From contig JACOST010000031.1 of assembly GCA_016178705.1 (NCBI GenBank), positions 248,001-312,000 on the forward strand: 64,000 nt of DNA, read 5' to 3'. Shown here piece after piece: positions 19,537 to 26,687 of the stretch (position 1 is the first letter of the stretch; every line of letters begins with the position of its first letter). The notes below the pieces were generated by a model that saw nothing but the letters and a program-made list of their open reading frames with translations, ran no database searches and had not been told where the DNA came from. The position numbers and the translations under genes are program-made. Source of the stretch: Deltaproteobacteria bacterium. GTDB lineage: Bacteria; Desulfobacterota; Binatia; HRBIN30; JACQVA1.

Positions 19537-20136
19537 CTATGCCCGGCCATCGCGGCTTCTGCGAAAGCGCCAGTAGCGACGCGATAATGGTTCGGTAAGC
19601 AAGACTCGCCGCAGCGTTTCGTGGCTGATGGTGCGTACCACGCCGTGTCGGATGAGATGGTCGCGCAGCTTGAACAGCGACCACACCGGGAATGCCTCGC
19701 CCAGCTGAGTCGGATCGATGTTCGCACGATGGCGGATCTCCGCCCGGGTCTGCGCGCCAAAGACGAGATTGCGCGATTTGCCGGAGCCCCGATGGCGCAG
19801 TCCGGCGAGGCCGTGCTGATCGAACCGCGCGAGCCAACGCCGCACCGTGTCCGGGTGCACATCAAAGCGGAGGGCGATGACGTTCAGTGTCTCGCCATCG
19901 GCCCGGGCCAGAATGAGACCGGCTCGGCGTGCAGATCCGGTCGGACGATGTTGTGCCAGGCGCTCGAGATCGGCGCGCTCGGCAGCCGAGAGTACAAGTC
20001 TGAGCTGTGGAAGCAGGGTTGCGCCCAACTCTTCCGCCGCGTGCGGGACTCTTGATGGCGACACTCCCGTGGTCTGTCGTTCAAAGGCGCCTACGCTCCG
20101 TTCAATCAATCGGTCGCTTACCTCATGCCTTGGCAT
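19537..20136 (-). CDS. IS630-type helix-turn-helix protein, probably a truncated transposase
   Basis: 199 residues from an ATG preceded by GGAGGAGG. Residues about 50-175 match the N-terminal DNA-binding half of IS630-family transposases: LSAAERADLERLAQH, a GSARRAGLILARADGE segment, the HTH block IALRFDVHPDTVRRWLARF and the second domain LRDHLIRHGVVRTISHETLRRVL. The DDE catalytic half is absent and no second frame downstream supplies it. It is either a decayed insertion sequence or a domesticated HTH protein. The extra N-terminal 45 residues are not typical of the transposase. No terminal inverted repeats were identified. Confidence 0.65.
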   Translation of the reverse strand: MPRHEVSDRLIERSVGAFERQTTGVSPSRVPHAAEELGATLLPQLRLVLSAAERADLERLAQHRPTGSARRAGLILARADGETLNVIALRFDVHPDTVRRWLARFDQHGLAGLRHRGSGKSRNLVFGAQTRAEIRHRANIDPTQLGEAFPVWSLFKLRDHLIRHGVVRTISHETLRRVLLTEPLSRRYWRFRRSRDGRA

Positions 20137-20521
20137 CGTTCCCTCCTCCCGTCGCTTATTCCCAGCAGTTGCAATCGCGATGGTCCAAGCCTCCTTCTCC
20201 CGGGAGCCGAGCAAGACCGACACCACCCTGGGGCTCGCTGTGCGCAGGTGATCCTGAGTGCCTCCTCCGGGACGGGGCTGCCCAGTATAGGGGCAACCTG
20301 GAACACCGAATGAGCATGGCCGAATCCGCAATGTTCAACTTTCTGTCTGACTGATGAAACTCATTAGATTCTCAGTCTAGAGCGGAAGGGTTGGCAATCA
20401 CGAAGACGGCATCACTTCCACGACAACCCGTGCTGCGCACGAAGCCGGAACGATCAACACAGTGTTCCTTCATGATGCTCCTCCTTGTCTGCTTCGTTTG
20501 TGGCCAAGCGCAGTTGCTGTC
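20137..20521. other. Intergenic region downstream of the porin, 385 bp
   Basis: Carries the ribosome site of the HTH gene and a weak stem (GACTGA at 20349-20354 with TCAGTC at 20372-20377), which might end the porin transcript. No gene or repeat is recognised. Confidence 0.35.
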
Positions 20522-21955
20522 TCAGAACGCGAGCTGAACCCGGCTCTCGATAACGTATTCGTTCGGTCGATTTCCTTTCTTCGCACCGTCGGCGAATTCG
20601 GTCTGGGCGTAGTCCAGCACCACCTTGACGTTCTTGTTCAGGTACCAATTGCCACCGAGCACGAACTCAGTGGCCCGATGTGCCGACTTGGTCTTGTCGG
20701 CAAAGCCAGTCGAGTACACGTCGGAGTCGATGTCGATCTCGCCATAGCGCCCAGCGAGTTCGAACGCACCTGGTCCCCAACCACCGTCGTCGAGCGGCTG
20801 GAACGGGCGGAACGGCGTCACGCCCTTGTACGACGCTGGCTCGCCCGTCAGGACATAGGAGGCCGCCACTTGCCACGCATCGTTGCCGAACGTGGCAGTC
20901 TTCTTGTCGCGTTTGTATTCCTGCGATTCGTAGACGTACTCGAAGAGCGCGCCGAATGGGCCGACGTAGTAGTAGGCCTGCGGTGACACGCGCGACCGTT
21001 GGCCGGAGGCAATCACCGGCCCGAGATTCTTGGTGGGGTCGGTCGCGTTGGTGACCGCGCCGTTGAAACTAAAGAACGTGGCCTGTCCCGTGGACTTGTA
21101 AGTCGGGACATCGGGAGTCGAGGTGTTACCACCCTGACGGCCGTACGAGCCGGCGACGCCAACCCCGAGACTCTTCAGTGCGCTGAGGTCTGTGCTCGTG
21201 AAGGGTAACGCGAACACGCGCCCGACGAAGTCCTTGTCGTCGTTCGTGTCGTTGACGTTGGTCGGGTTCAGATTGTCGGGCACGCCGTTGACGATGCCGA
21301 GCTGATAGCCGACGGCACCGTCGAATACGTCGCCGAAGAACTGTACACCGATGTCGCGGTTCGGCAGCAGATTGGTGGGCAGGCCGCGCTCCACGAACAT
21401 GAGCGACGTAGCGGATTGCAGCCGCTCGAGACCAACCGGCGGTTTGAATTTGCCGAAGCGTAGCTTGGCCTCGGGGAAATAGTTGAAGTCCAGATAAGAA
21501 TCGTAGATCTGGACGCTACTTCCGCCGAAATCGGGCAAGATGCGGAAATCGAAATACTTGAAGACGGTGCCCTGCAAGTCGAGCCGGGCGCGCCGGATAA
21601 GGAACTGGTTGGTGTTCTGGTTGGCTTCGTCGTTGACAAAGAAGCGTCCGTCGAACTGCGTGTAGGCGCCGATTCTCAGCTTGAAGCGGTTGTCGGCCGA
21701 GCTGATATAGAAGCCGTCTTTCCATTGCGCCAATGGGTTGCGGATCTGGTTGTCGATCTGCACCTCATGTTGGCGCGACTCGTGGTTGAGGCGGTCGACT
21801 TGCTCCTCCAACTCCTTCAGTCGACGCTTTACCTCGTCTGGTGTGGGATCGGGTGGTGAGCTGTCTGCTGCCGGCGCGGTCAGCGCCGCGGCCAGCACCC
21901 CGGTCAGGATGATGGCTACAATCCACCACCGGCGGCGAACGGATTGGGTACGCAT
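20522..21955 (-). CDS. OprO/OprP-family porin
   Basis: 477-residue outer-membrane porin. A signal peptide (residues about 8-30) is followed by a coiled-coil stretch (VKRRLKELEEQVDRLNHES) and then a 16-strand-type barrel of the phosphate-selective porin O/P family. Typical features are IGAYTQFDGRFF, FLIRRARLDLQGTVFKYFDFRI, the FGKFKPPVGLERLQSA stretch and a C-terminal Phe (RVQLAF). AAGGAG precedes the ATG. It sits downstream of the sulfate transporter and yezD on the same strand, separated by a hairpin, so it may serve sulfate or another anion instead of phosphate. Substrate is inference. Confidence 0.9.
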   Translation of the reverse strand: MRTQSVRRRWWIVAIILTGVLAAALTAPAADSSPPDPTPDEVKRRLKELEEQVDRLNHESRQHEVQIDNQIRNPLAQWKDGFYISSADNRFKLRIGAYTQFDGRFFVNDEANQNTNQFLIRRARLDLQGTVFKYFDFRILPDFGGSSVQIYDSYLDFNYFPEAKLRFGKFKPPVGLERLQSATSLMFVERGLPTNLLPNRDIGVQFFGDVFDGAVGYQLGIVNGVPDNLNPTNVNDTNDDKDFVGRVFALPFTSTDLSALKSLGVGVAGSYGRQGGNTSTPDVPTYKSTGQATFFSFNGAVTNATDPTKNLGPVIASGQRSRVSPQAYYYVGPFGALFEYVYESQEYKRDKKTATFGNDAWQVAASYVLTGEPASYKGVTPFRPFQPLDDGGWGPGAFELAGRYGEIDIDSDVYSTGFADKTKSAHRATEFVLGGNWYLNKNVKVVLDYAQTEFADGAKKGNRPNEYVIESRVQLAF

Positions 21956-22061
21956 GATAGGACTCCTTGCTTCGTCATGGCGTACCTCCGGTGGTCCGGT
22001 CAGTGTCGCGTGTGTTGTGTCGCGCCTCCCGTTAGCGGGTCAGCTCGAACGGCTGGTTGCT

Positions 22062-22102
22062 CGTTGCTAGGTTGTTCGTTGTTAGATCCGAACCTAGCAA
22101 CG
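22062..22102 (-). terminator. Hairpin between yezD and the porin gene
   Basis: A perfect 12-bp stem (CGTTGCTAGGTT with AACCTAGCAACG) and a 17-nt loop start about 7 bases after the yezD stop. Nearby copies of GTTGTT and AACAAC could form an alternative stem. No long U-run follows, so it may cause partial termination or protect the upstream mRNA, reducing porin expression relative to the transporter. Confidence 0.5.
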
Positions 22103-22108
22103 CAACAA

Positions 22109-22291
22109 CTAACAACCTGTCTTCTTCAGTCGCAATTTCTCCGTCCGTTCCACTTGCACGATGACGCCGTCCTGGACGATCACGGTGACCTCGCCGTAGC
22201 GCAGGCCGGTCAGCGCGTCGCGCACGCGAGCGAGCGCGTGCGCGGTGTAGTTCTCATCACTCGGACGCTGTTCGATGGAAAGGTCGGACAT
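22109..22291 (-). CDS. yezD: YezD family protein (DUF2292)
   Basis: 60-residue protein with the family core ALARVRDALTGLRYGEVTVI then VQDGVIVQVERTEKLRL. GGAGG precedes the start by seven bases. YezD-like proteins are commonly encoded with sulfate uptake and assimilation genes, as here, 15 bp after the CysW-CysA gene. Biochemical role unknown. Confidence 0.88.
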   Translation of the reverse strand: MSDLSIEQRPSDENYTAHALARVRDALTGLRYGEVTVIVQDGVIVQVERTEKLRLKKTGC

Positions 22292-22306
22292 CGTTATTCC
22301 TCCGGT

Positions 22307-24349
22307 TCAAATTGTGTAGTCTTGCACGAACACACGCACTCGGCGGGGAAAGACGAAGACGCGGTCTCCCGGCCGCAGATTGAGCCGCGCGTGCTGTTCC
22401 TGGCCGATCTCGACGTTGATGTTGATGCCGAATTCCTGGGCGGCGACCTCGACCTTCACCGCCGCGCCGGCGGCGTTGATGCGCACCACTTCTGCTTTCA
22501 GACTGGAGTTGCCGCGCGGGATGCGGTCGATCTCCAACTCGTGCGGCCGCACGTAGGCGGTGACCGGCTTCGCCGGGTCATGCGGAGAGCCCGACGGCGT
22601 GAGATCGAGACCGAATTTGGCAAAGCCTTCGGCCACGCGACCATGGAAGACGTTGACGTTGCCGAGGAAGTCCATGACGAAGGCATTCGCCGGATGGTCG
22701 AACACTTCCTGCGGGCTGCCTTGCTGCTCGATGCGGCCGCGATTCATCACCACGACGCGATCGGAAACCTCAAACGCTTCCTCTTGGTCGTGCGTGACGA
22801 ATACGCTGGTGACGTGGATCTCATCGTGCAACTTGCGCAGCCATTGCCGCAGCTCTTGGCGCACCTTGGCGTCGAGCGCGCCGAAGGGCTCGTCGAGCAG
22901 CAGCACCTTGGGCTCGGCTGCCAAGGCGCGGGCGAGCGCGACGCGCTGGCGCTGACCGCCCGAGAGTTGCGACGGCGCCTGTCGTCCGAGATCGTCGAGC
23001 TGAATGAGGCGCAACAGTTCGTGCACACGCTCTTGAATCCGCTTCTCCGGCCACCGCCGCACGCGCAAGCCGAAGGCGACGTTTTCAAACACGGTCATGT
23101 GGCGAAACAATGCGTAATGCTGAAACACGAATCCGACGTTGCGATCGCGCGCCGAGCGACTGGTGGCGTCTTCGTCCTGGTAGTGGATGGCGCCCTCGTC
23201 GGGCATGTCGAGACCGGCAATGATGCGGAGCAATGTTGTTTTACCTGAGCCCGACGGTCCAAGTAGCGCCACCAAGGACCCATGCGGTACTTCGAGGCTG
23301 ACGTCGTCGAGTGCGACGAAGTCACCGAAGTGCTTCGTGATGTTCTTGACCGAGATCCCCACGCGGCGATCCTCCTCGCTGCGAGGTACATCGTCGATCG
23401 AGTCCTCCGGCGATTTCAGATGCAGACGCGGAGTGGACGGAATCGGCCCTGATGGTTGGTTGAGGGGACTTCCGCGCAAGCGACTCTCGAGCTCGCGGCG
23501 GGTCTGCCACTCGAGCGCCGTCTTCACCGCCAGCGTCACCAGCGCCAACGACGACAGCAGCGACGCAAGGGCGAAGGCTCCAGGCATGTTGTACTCCTGG
23601 AATAGCTTCTCCACGCGCAGCGGCATGGTGTCGGTCTGACCGGTTATGTGGCCGGAGACCACATATACCGCACCGAACTCGCCCATCGCGCGCGCGTTGC
23701 ACAAGATCACGCCGTACAGCAGGCCCCACTTGATGTTCGGCAGAGTCACTCTCCGGAACATCTGCAACGCCCGGGCGCCGAGACTCACCGCCGCGATCTC
23801 CTCCTCGGTGCCGATCGCCTCCATCAGCGGAATCAGCTCGCGGGCAACGAACGGAAACGTCACGAATGCGGTTGCGAGAATCAGCCCGGGGGTAGCGAAG
23901 ATGATCTTGATGTCGTGCTCGCGGAGCCACGGCCCGAGATAGCCTTGCAGGCCAAAGATCAACACGAAGATCAGCCCGGCAACCACCGGCGAGACGGCGA
24001 ACGGGAGATCGATCAGGGCGGTCAGGAGCGTACGGCCGCGAAAGCGGAAGCGGGCGATCAACCAGGCGGCGGCGACGCCGAAGACTACGTTAAGCACAAC
24101 TGCCACCGGAGCCACGCGCAGTGTGAGCAGGATGGCACTTGTCGTGTCGGGGTCCGCAAACAGACTGTTCCAGTACACGCCGGGCCCGCGCCGAAAGGCC
24201 TCGTAAAATACATTGACGAGCGGGATGACCACGAGCACGCCCATCACCAGCATGGCGGCGGTGATCAACGTCCAGCGGATCGCGAAGGGATCCTCCTGCG
24301 CGCGCCGCTGCCCTACTTTCGCGGTGGTGACCGCAAGTTCAAGCGACAT
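22307..24349 (-). CDS. Fused sulfate ABC transporter permease-ATPase (CysW-CysA)
   Basis: 680 residues joining two normally separate subunits. Residues 1-290 are a CysW permease with about six helices and the EAA loop ([23 protein letters not shown]). A charged 50-residue linker (about 290-345) follows. Residues 345-680 are a CysA ATPase with Walker [10 protein letters not shown] near 363, signature LSGGQRQR near 460, Walker [13 protein letters not shown] near 483 and a C-terminal TOBE-like sulfate regulatory domain. The start overlaps the cysT stop by 11 bp. No stop or frameshift lies at the junction. Catalytic motifs are all intact, so the fused chain should be active. Confidence 0.93.
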   Translation of the reverse strand: MSLELAVTTAKVGQRRAQEDPFAIRWTLITAAMLVMGVLVVIPLVNVFYEAFRRGPGVYWNSLFADPDTTSAILLTLRVAPVAVVLNVVFGVAAAWLIARFRFRGRTLLTALIDLPFAVSPVVAGLIFVLIFGLQGYLGPWLREHDIKIIFATPGLILATAFVTFPFVARELIPLMEAIGTEEEIAAVSLGARALQMFRRVTLPNIKWGLLYGVILCNARAMGEFGAVYVVSGHITGQTDTMPLRVEKLFQEYNMPGAFALASLLSSLALVTLAVKTALEWQTRRELESRLRGSPLNQPSGPIPSTPRLHLKSPEDSIDDVPRSEEDRRVGISVKNITKHFGDFVALDDVSLEVPHGSLVALLGPSGSGKTTLLRIIAGLDMPDEGAIHYQDEDATSRSARDRNVGFVFQHYALFRHMTVFENVAFGLRVRRWPEKRIQERVHELLRLIQLDDLGRQAPSQLSGGQRQRVALARALAAEPKVLLLDEPFGALDAKVRQELRQWLRKLHDEIHVTSVFVTHDQEEAFEVSDRVVVMNRGRIEQQGSPQEVFDHPANAFVMDFLGNVNVFHGRVAEGFAKFGLDLTPSGSPHDPAKPVTAYVRPHELEIDRIPRGNSSLKAEVVRINAAGAAVKVEVAAQEFGININVEIGQEQHARLNLRPGDRVFVFPRRVRVFVQDYTI

Positions 24350-25163
24350 TTCTCTTGCTCCAGCGCTCCAGCATGTTGATCAGTACCAACATGGTCAGTG
24401 AGATCGTCAGCAGGACGATGGCGATTGCCGCGGCTTCGGGGTAACGGAACTCCTCCAGCGCCGCCACGATCAAGACCGGGGCGATCTCGGTCTTGTACGG
24501 CATGTTGCCCGACACGAAGACCACCGAGCCGTACTCGCCGAGCCCGCGCGCAAAGGCGAGGGCGAAGCCGGTCACGATCGCCGGAAAGAGTGTAGGCGCA
24601 ATGACGCGGACAAAGGTTTGCACGCGCGTCGCGCCCAAGCATGCCGCCGCTTCCTCCAGCTCCGCCTCGAAATCTTCCAAGATCGGCTGCACGGTGCGGA
24701 CAACGAACGGCAACCCGATGAAGATCAACACCAGCACGATGGCAAATCTCGAGTACGCTCCCTCAATGCCGAGCGGCACGAGGAATTGGCCGAGCCAACC
24801 GCTTTTCACGTACAAGCTGGAGTAGACCAAGCCGGCAACGGCAGTGGGAAGGGCGAACGGAAAATCCACCAGGGCGTCGACGACGCGCTTGAAGGGGAAC
24901 TCGTAGCGCACCAGCACCCACGCCACCAACATTCCGAGTACAGCGTTCGCGGCGGCGGCGATCAGCGACGCACCGACGGTGAGCGTGTAGGCGGCGCGGG
25001 CCCGCGGCGTCCACACCGCCGCCCAAATCTGATCCAGCGACAACGACGCGGCCTTGAGAAAGCACGCCGTCAGTGGGATCAGTACGAGTGCGCTGAGGTA
25101 GAAGAGGGTGTACCCGAGGCTCAATTGAAACCCTGGCAAGACGCGCCGATTGACGTCGATCAT
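24339..25163 (-). CDS. cysT: Sulfate ABC transporter permease CysT
   Basis: 274-residue inner-membrane permease with six predicted helices and the EAA-type loop ([21 protein letters not shown]) that docks to the ATPase. The subfamily pattern [19 protein letters not shown] is typical of CysT/CysU. It lies 37 bp after sbp and overlaps the next gene by 11 bp. It should pair with the CysW half of the fusion, giving a transporter with two permease halves and presumably two fused chains or one fused chain plus another ATPase; the stoichiometry is unresolved. Confidence 0.94.
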   Translation of the reverse strand: MIDVNRRVLPGFQLSLGYTLFYLSALVLIPLTACFLKAASLSLDQIWAAVWTPRARAAYTLTVGASLIAAAANAVLGMLVAWVLVRYEFPFKRVVDALVDFPFALPTAVAGLVYSSLYVKSGWLGQFLVPLGIEGAYSRFAIVLVLIFIGLPFVVRTVQPILEDFEAELEEAAACLGATRVQTFVRVIAPTLFPAIVTGFALAFARGLGEYGSVVFVSGNMPYKTEIAPVLIVAALEEFRYPEAAAIAIVLLTISLTMLVLINMLERWSKRNVA

Positions 25164-25200
25164 GGTTCGCTCTCAGCGAGGCTGATCTAGAGTCCGCGCC

Positions 25201-26205
25201 CTACGCCCCTGGCTTGTAGATGCTGTCGAAGATCGCGCCATCGACGAAGAACTTCTTGTAGGCTTCGTTCCAATCCTTCGCGATCGCCGTGATTGGGAAG
25301 CGTGTGATCTCCTTGAACGTGGCCGCGTGCCGACTAAGCGCCTCTGCATTGATGGGCCGGTAGTAGTTCTTGGCAATGATCTCTTGACCCTCGGGGCTGT
25401 AGAGAAAGCTCAAGTAGGCCTCGGCCGCTTCGCCCGTCCCCTTACGCTTCACATTGGCGTCGACGACAGCGACCGGCGGTTCCGCCAGCACACTGATCGG
25501 GGGGTAGACCAGCTCCAGCTCGCCGCCAGCCTCCGCCAGCTCCAGGTATGCCTCGTTCTCCCACGTGAGGTGGACGTCGCCGATCTTTTTCTGCGCAAAG
25601 GTTGTGGTCGATCCGCGTGCGCCGGAGTCGAGCACCGGGGCTTGCCTGTACAGTTTGGTGGTGAAGTCTCTCGCCTCCTGCTCGGTGCCGCCGCGTTCGA
25701 TGACCGAGCCCCACGCGGCGAGAAAGCTGAACTTGCCGTTGCCGGAGGTCTTCGGGTTTGGTGTGACGATTTCGATGCCCAGCTTGACGATGTCGGGCCA
25801 GTCCGTGATGCCCTTTGGATTGCCCTTGCGGACGACGAACACGATGGTCGAGGTCCATGGGACAGAATTGTTCGGGAAGCGCTGATCCCAACCCTCGCTG
25901 ATGAGCCCAACCTTGCGGATGGCATCGGTGTCCGGCCACATCGCGAGTGTGACGACATCGGCATCGAGCCCGTCGACGACGGCGCGTGCTTGCGCGCCCG
26001 AGCCGCCGTGGGACTGTTTGATCGTCACGATCACGCCCTTCTCTTTGGCGTAGGCCGAGCTAAACGCCGTGCCGATGTCGCGCAACAGCTCGCGCGTCGG
26101 ATCGTACGAGACGTTCAGCAGCTCAATTGATTTCGCATCGTCCGCGCTGGCGGCCGTTGCCGCCGTGATCGCGGTTATGATTGCGAGGATAGCTGACTTC
26201 CACAT
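25201..26205 (-). CDS. sbp: Periplasmic sulfate-binding protein
   Basis: 334 residues with a signal peptide (residues 1-22). It has the family blocks LLNVSYDPTRELLRDI, KQSHGGSGAQARAVVDGLDADVVTLA and the signature NPKTSGNGKFSFLAAWG (residues about 150-170), which supply sulfate-binding residues in Sbp/CysP. AAGGAG is spaced correctly before the ATG. It is the first full-length gene of the sulfate operon and sits 73 nt after the leader terminator, so its expression should depend on readthrough. Thiosulfate as alternative ligand cannot be excluded. Confidence 0.95.
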   Translation of the reverse strand: MWKSAILAIITAITAATAASADDAKSIELLNVSYDPTRELLRDIGTAFSSAYAKEKGVIVTIKQSHGGSGAQARAVVDGLDADVVTLAMWPDTDAIRKVGLISEGWDQRFPNNSVPWTSTIVFVVRKGNPKGITDWPDIVKLGIEIVTPNPKTSGNGKFSFLAAWGSVIERGGTEQEARDFTTKLYRQAPVLDSGARGSTTTFAQKKIGDVHLTWENEAYLELAEAGGELELVYPPISVLAEPPVAVVDANVKRKGTGEAAEAYLSFLYSPEGQEIIAKNYYRPINAEALSRHAATFKEITRFPITAIAKDWNEAYKKFFVDGAIFDSIYKPGA

Positions 26206-26277
26206 GATTCTTCTCCTTTGGTTCTCCGGCCCAGACGCAATCGTCCGAGCCCAATGCTTTTCGGGTGATCAAAACGA

Positions 26278-26310
26278 AAAGGCCCGGGAGGCATTGCCTC
26301 CCAGGCCTTT
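26278..26310 (-). terminator. Intrinsic terminator in the leader of the sulfate operon (attenuator)
   Basis: 15-bp stem (AAAGGCCTGGGAGGC with GCCTCCCGGGCCTTT) and 3-nt loop, followed by TCGTTTT on the minus strand. The one non-Watson-Crick position is a U-G wobble on the minus transcript but an A-C mismatch on the plus transcript, supporting the minus orientation. It lies before the sulfate genes, not after a gene, as an attenuator should. Confidence 0.8.
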
Positions 26311-26334
26311 CAAGTCGTGCGTTTCAGTTCGGGA

Positions 26335-26427
26335 TTAGTGCGAGACAATGAACGCAGGGCGACTGCAAGCGCGGGAGACCTCCCAGGCCTTGGTACAGCA
26401 ACAACAGGTCGCAAACCGTACGTTCAT
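26335..26427 (-). CDS. Cys-rich leader peptide of the sulfate operon
   Basis: A 30-codon ORF beginning MNVRFATCCCCTKAW and ending SH. Codons 8-11 (26395-26406) are four consecutive Cys codons; a fifth Cys is codon 21. The stop TAA lies 25 nt before the terminator hairpin. The start lies about 8 nt after a candidate -10 element, so the mRNA may be leaderless; no Shine-Dalgarno sequence is present. Poly-Cys upstream ORFs that sense Cys-tRNA supply are known before sulfur genes in mycobacteria. Here the arrangement suggests ribosome stalling at the Cys run when cysteine is short. Translation is unproven. Confidence 0.72.
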   Translation of the reverse strand: MNVRFATCCCCTKAWEVSRACSRPAFIVSH

Positions 26428-26431
26428 TGCC
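26344..26431 (-). ncRNA. Folded leader RNA region with alternative hairpins
   Basis: The segment is closed by an 11-position stem: GGCAATGAACG (26421-26431) with CGTTCATTGTC (26344-26354). Inside are GCGAC/GTCGC and a GGGA-GGTC-TCCC hairpin (26373-26384). The GTCTCCC element (26373-26379) can instead pair with GGGAGGC of the terminator 5' arm (26296-26302), giving a candidate antiterminator. The 13-mer AAGGCCTGGGAGG occurs at 26379-26391 and again in the terminator arm at 26297-26309. The outer stem overlaps the leader ORF start codon. Confidence 0.6.
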
Positions 26432-26435
26432 GGGC

Positions 26436-26464
26436 AAAATGCCCAAGTGCACCTTTCGTGTCAA
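26436..26464 (-). promoter_or_regulatory. Candidate sigma-70 promoter of the sulfate operon
   Basis: Perfect -35 TTGACA (26459-26464), 17-bp spacer and -10-like CATTTT (26436-26441). Predicted transcription start at about 26427-26430, at the leader ORF's AUG. The -10 match is only moderate. Confidence 0.55.
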
Positions 26465-26687
26465 GTATCCCATGGCGGAATAGAGACAAATGTATTGAGG
26501 CGCACTCGACCCTTCTAGAAGCAGTGTGTAATCGGTTCAGGCCGGAAGGTCGTAAGGTGTTCTTCCAATTGACCTGGAAGTTCTGGTGGGCGTAAGGACG
26601 ATAGATCGATGACAACGCAGCCTAACACTGCGGCGTTCGTGGAAAAGCTCGCGAGCGGAGTTCGCCATCTCAGCGGGAGGATCCATC

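Noticed and set aside
19302-19550. 82-codon minus ORF ending in a hydrophobic helix
   Set aside because: No ribosome site; it starts inside the HTH gene and the N-terminal part looks like out-of-frame sequence of that gene.
21944-23248. 434-codon plus-strand ORF
   Set aside because: Antisense to yezD and the CysW-CysA gene, whose motifs are unmistakable.
26370-26395. Plus-strand GGGAGACCTCCC resembling a cobalamin-riboswitch B12 box
   Set aside because: Only about eight bases match, the other conserved riboswitch segments are absent, and the strand leads toward the GMC gene, not toward a corrinoid gene.
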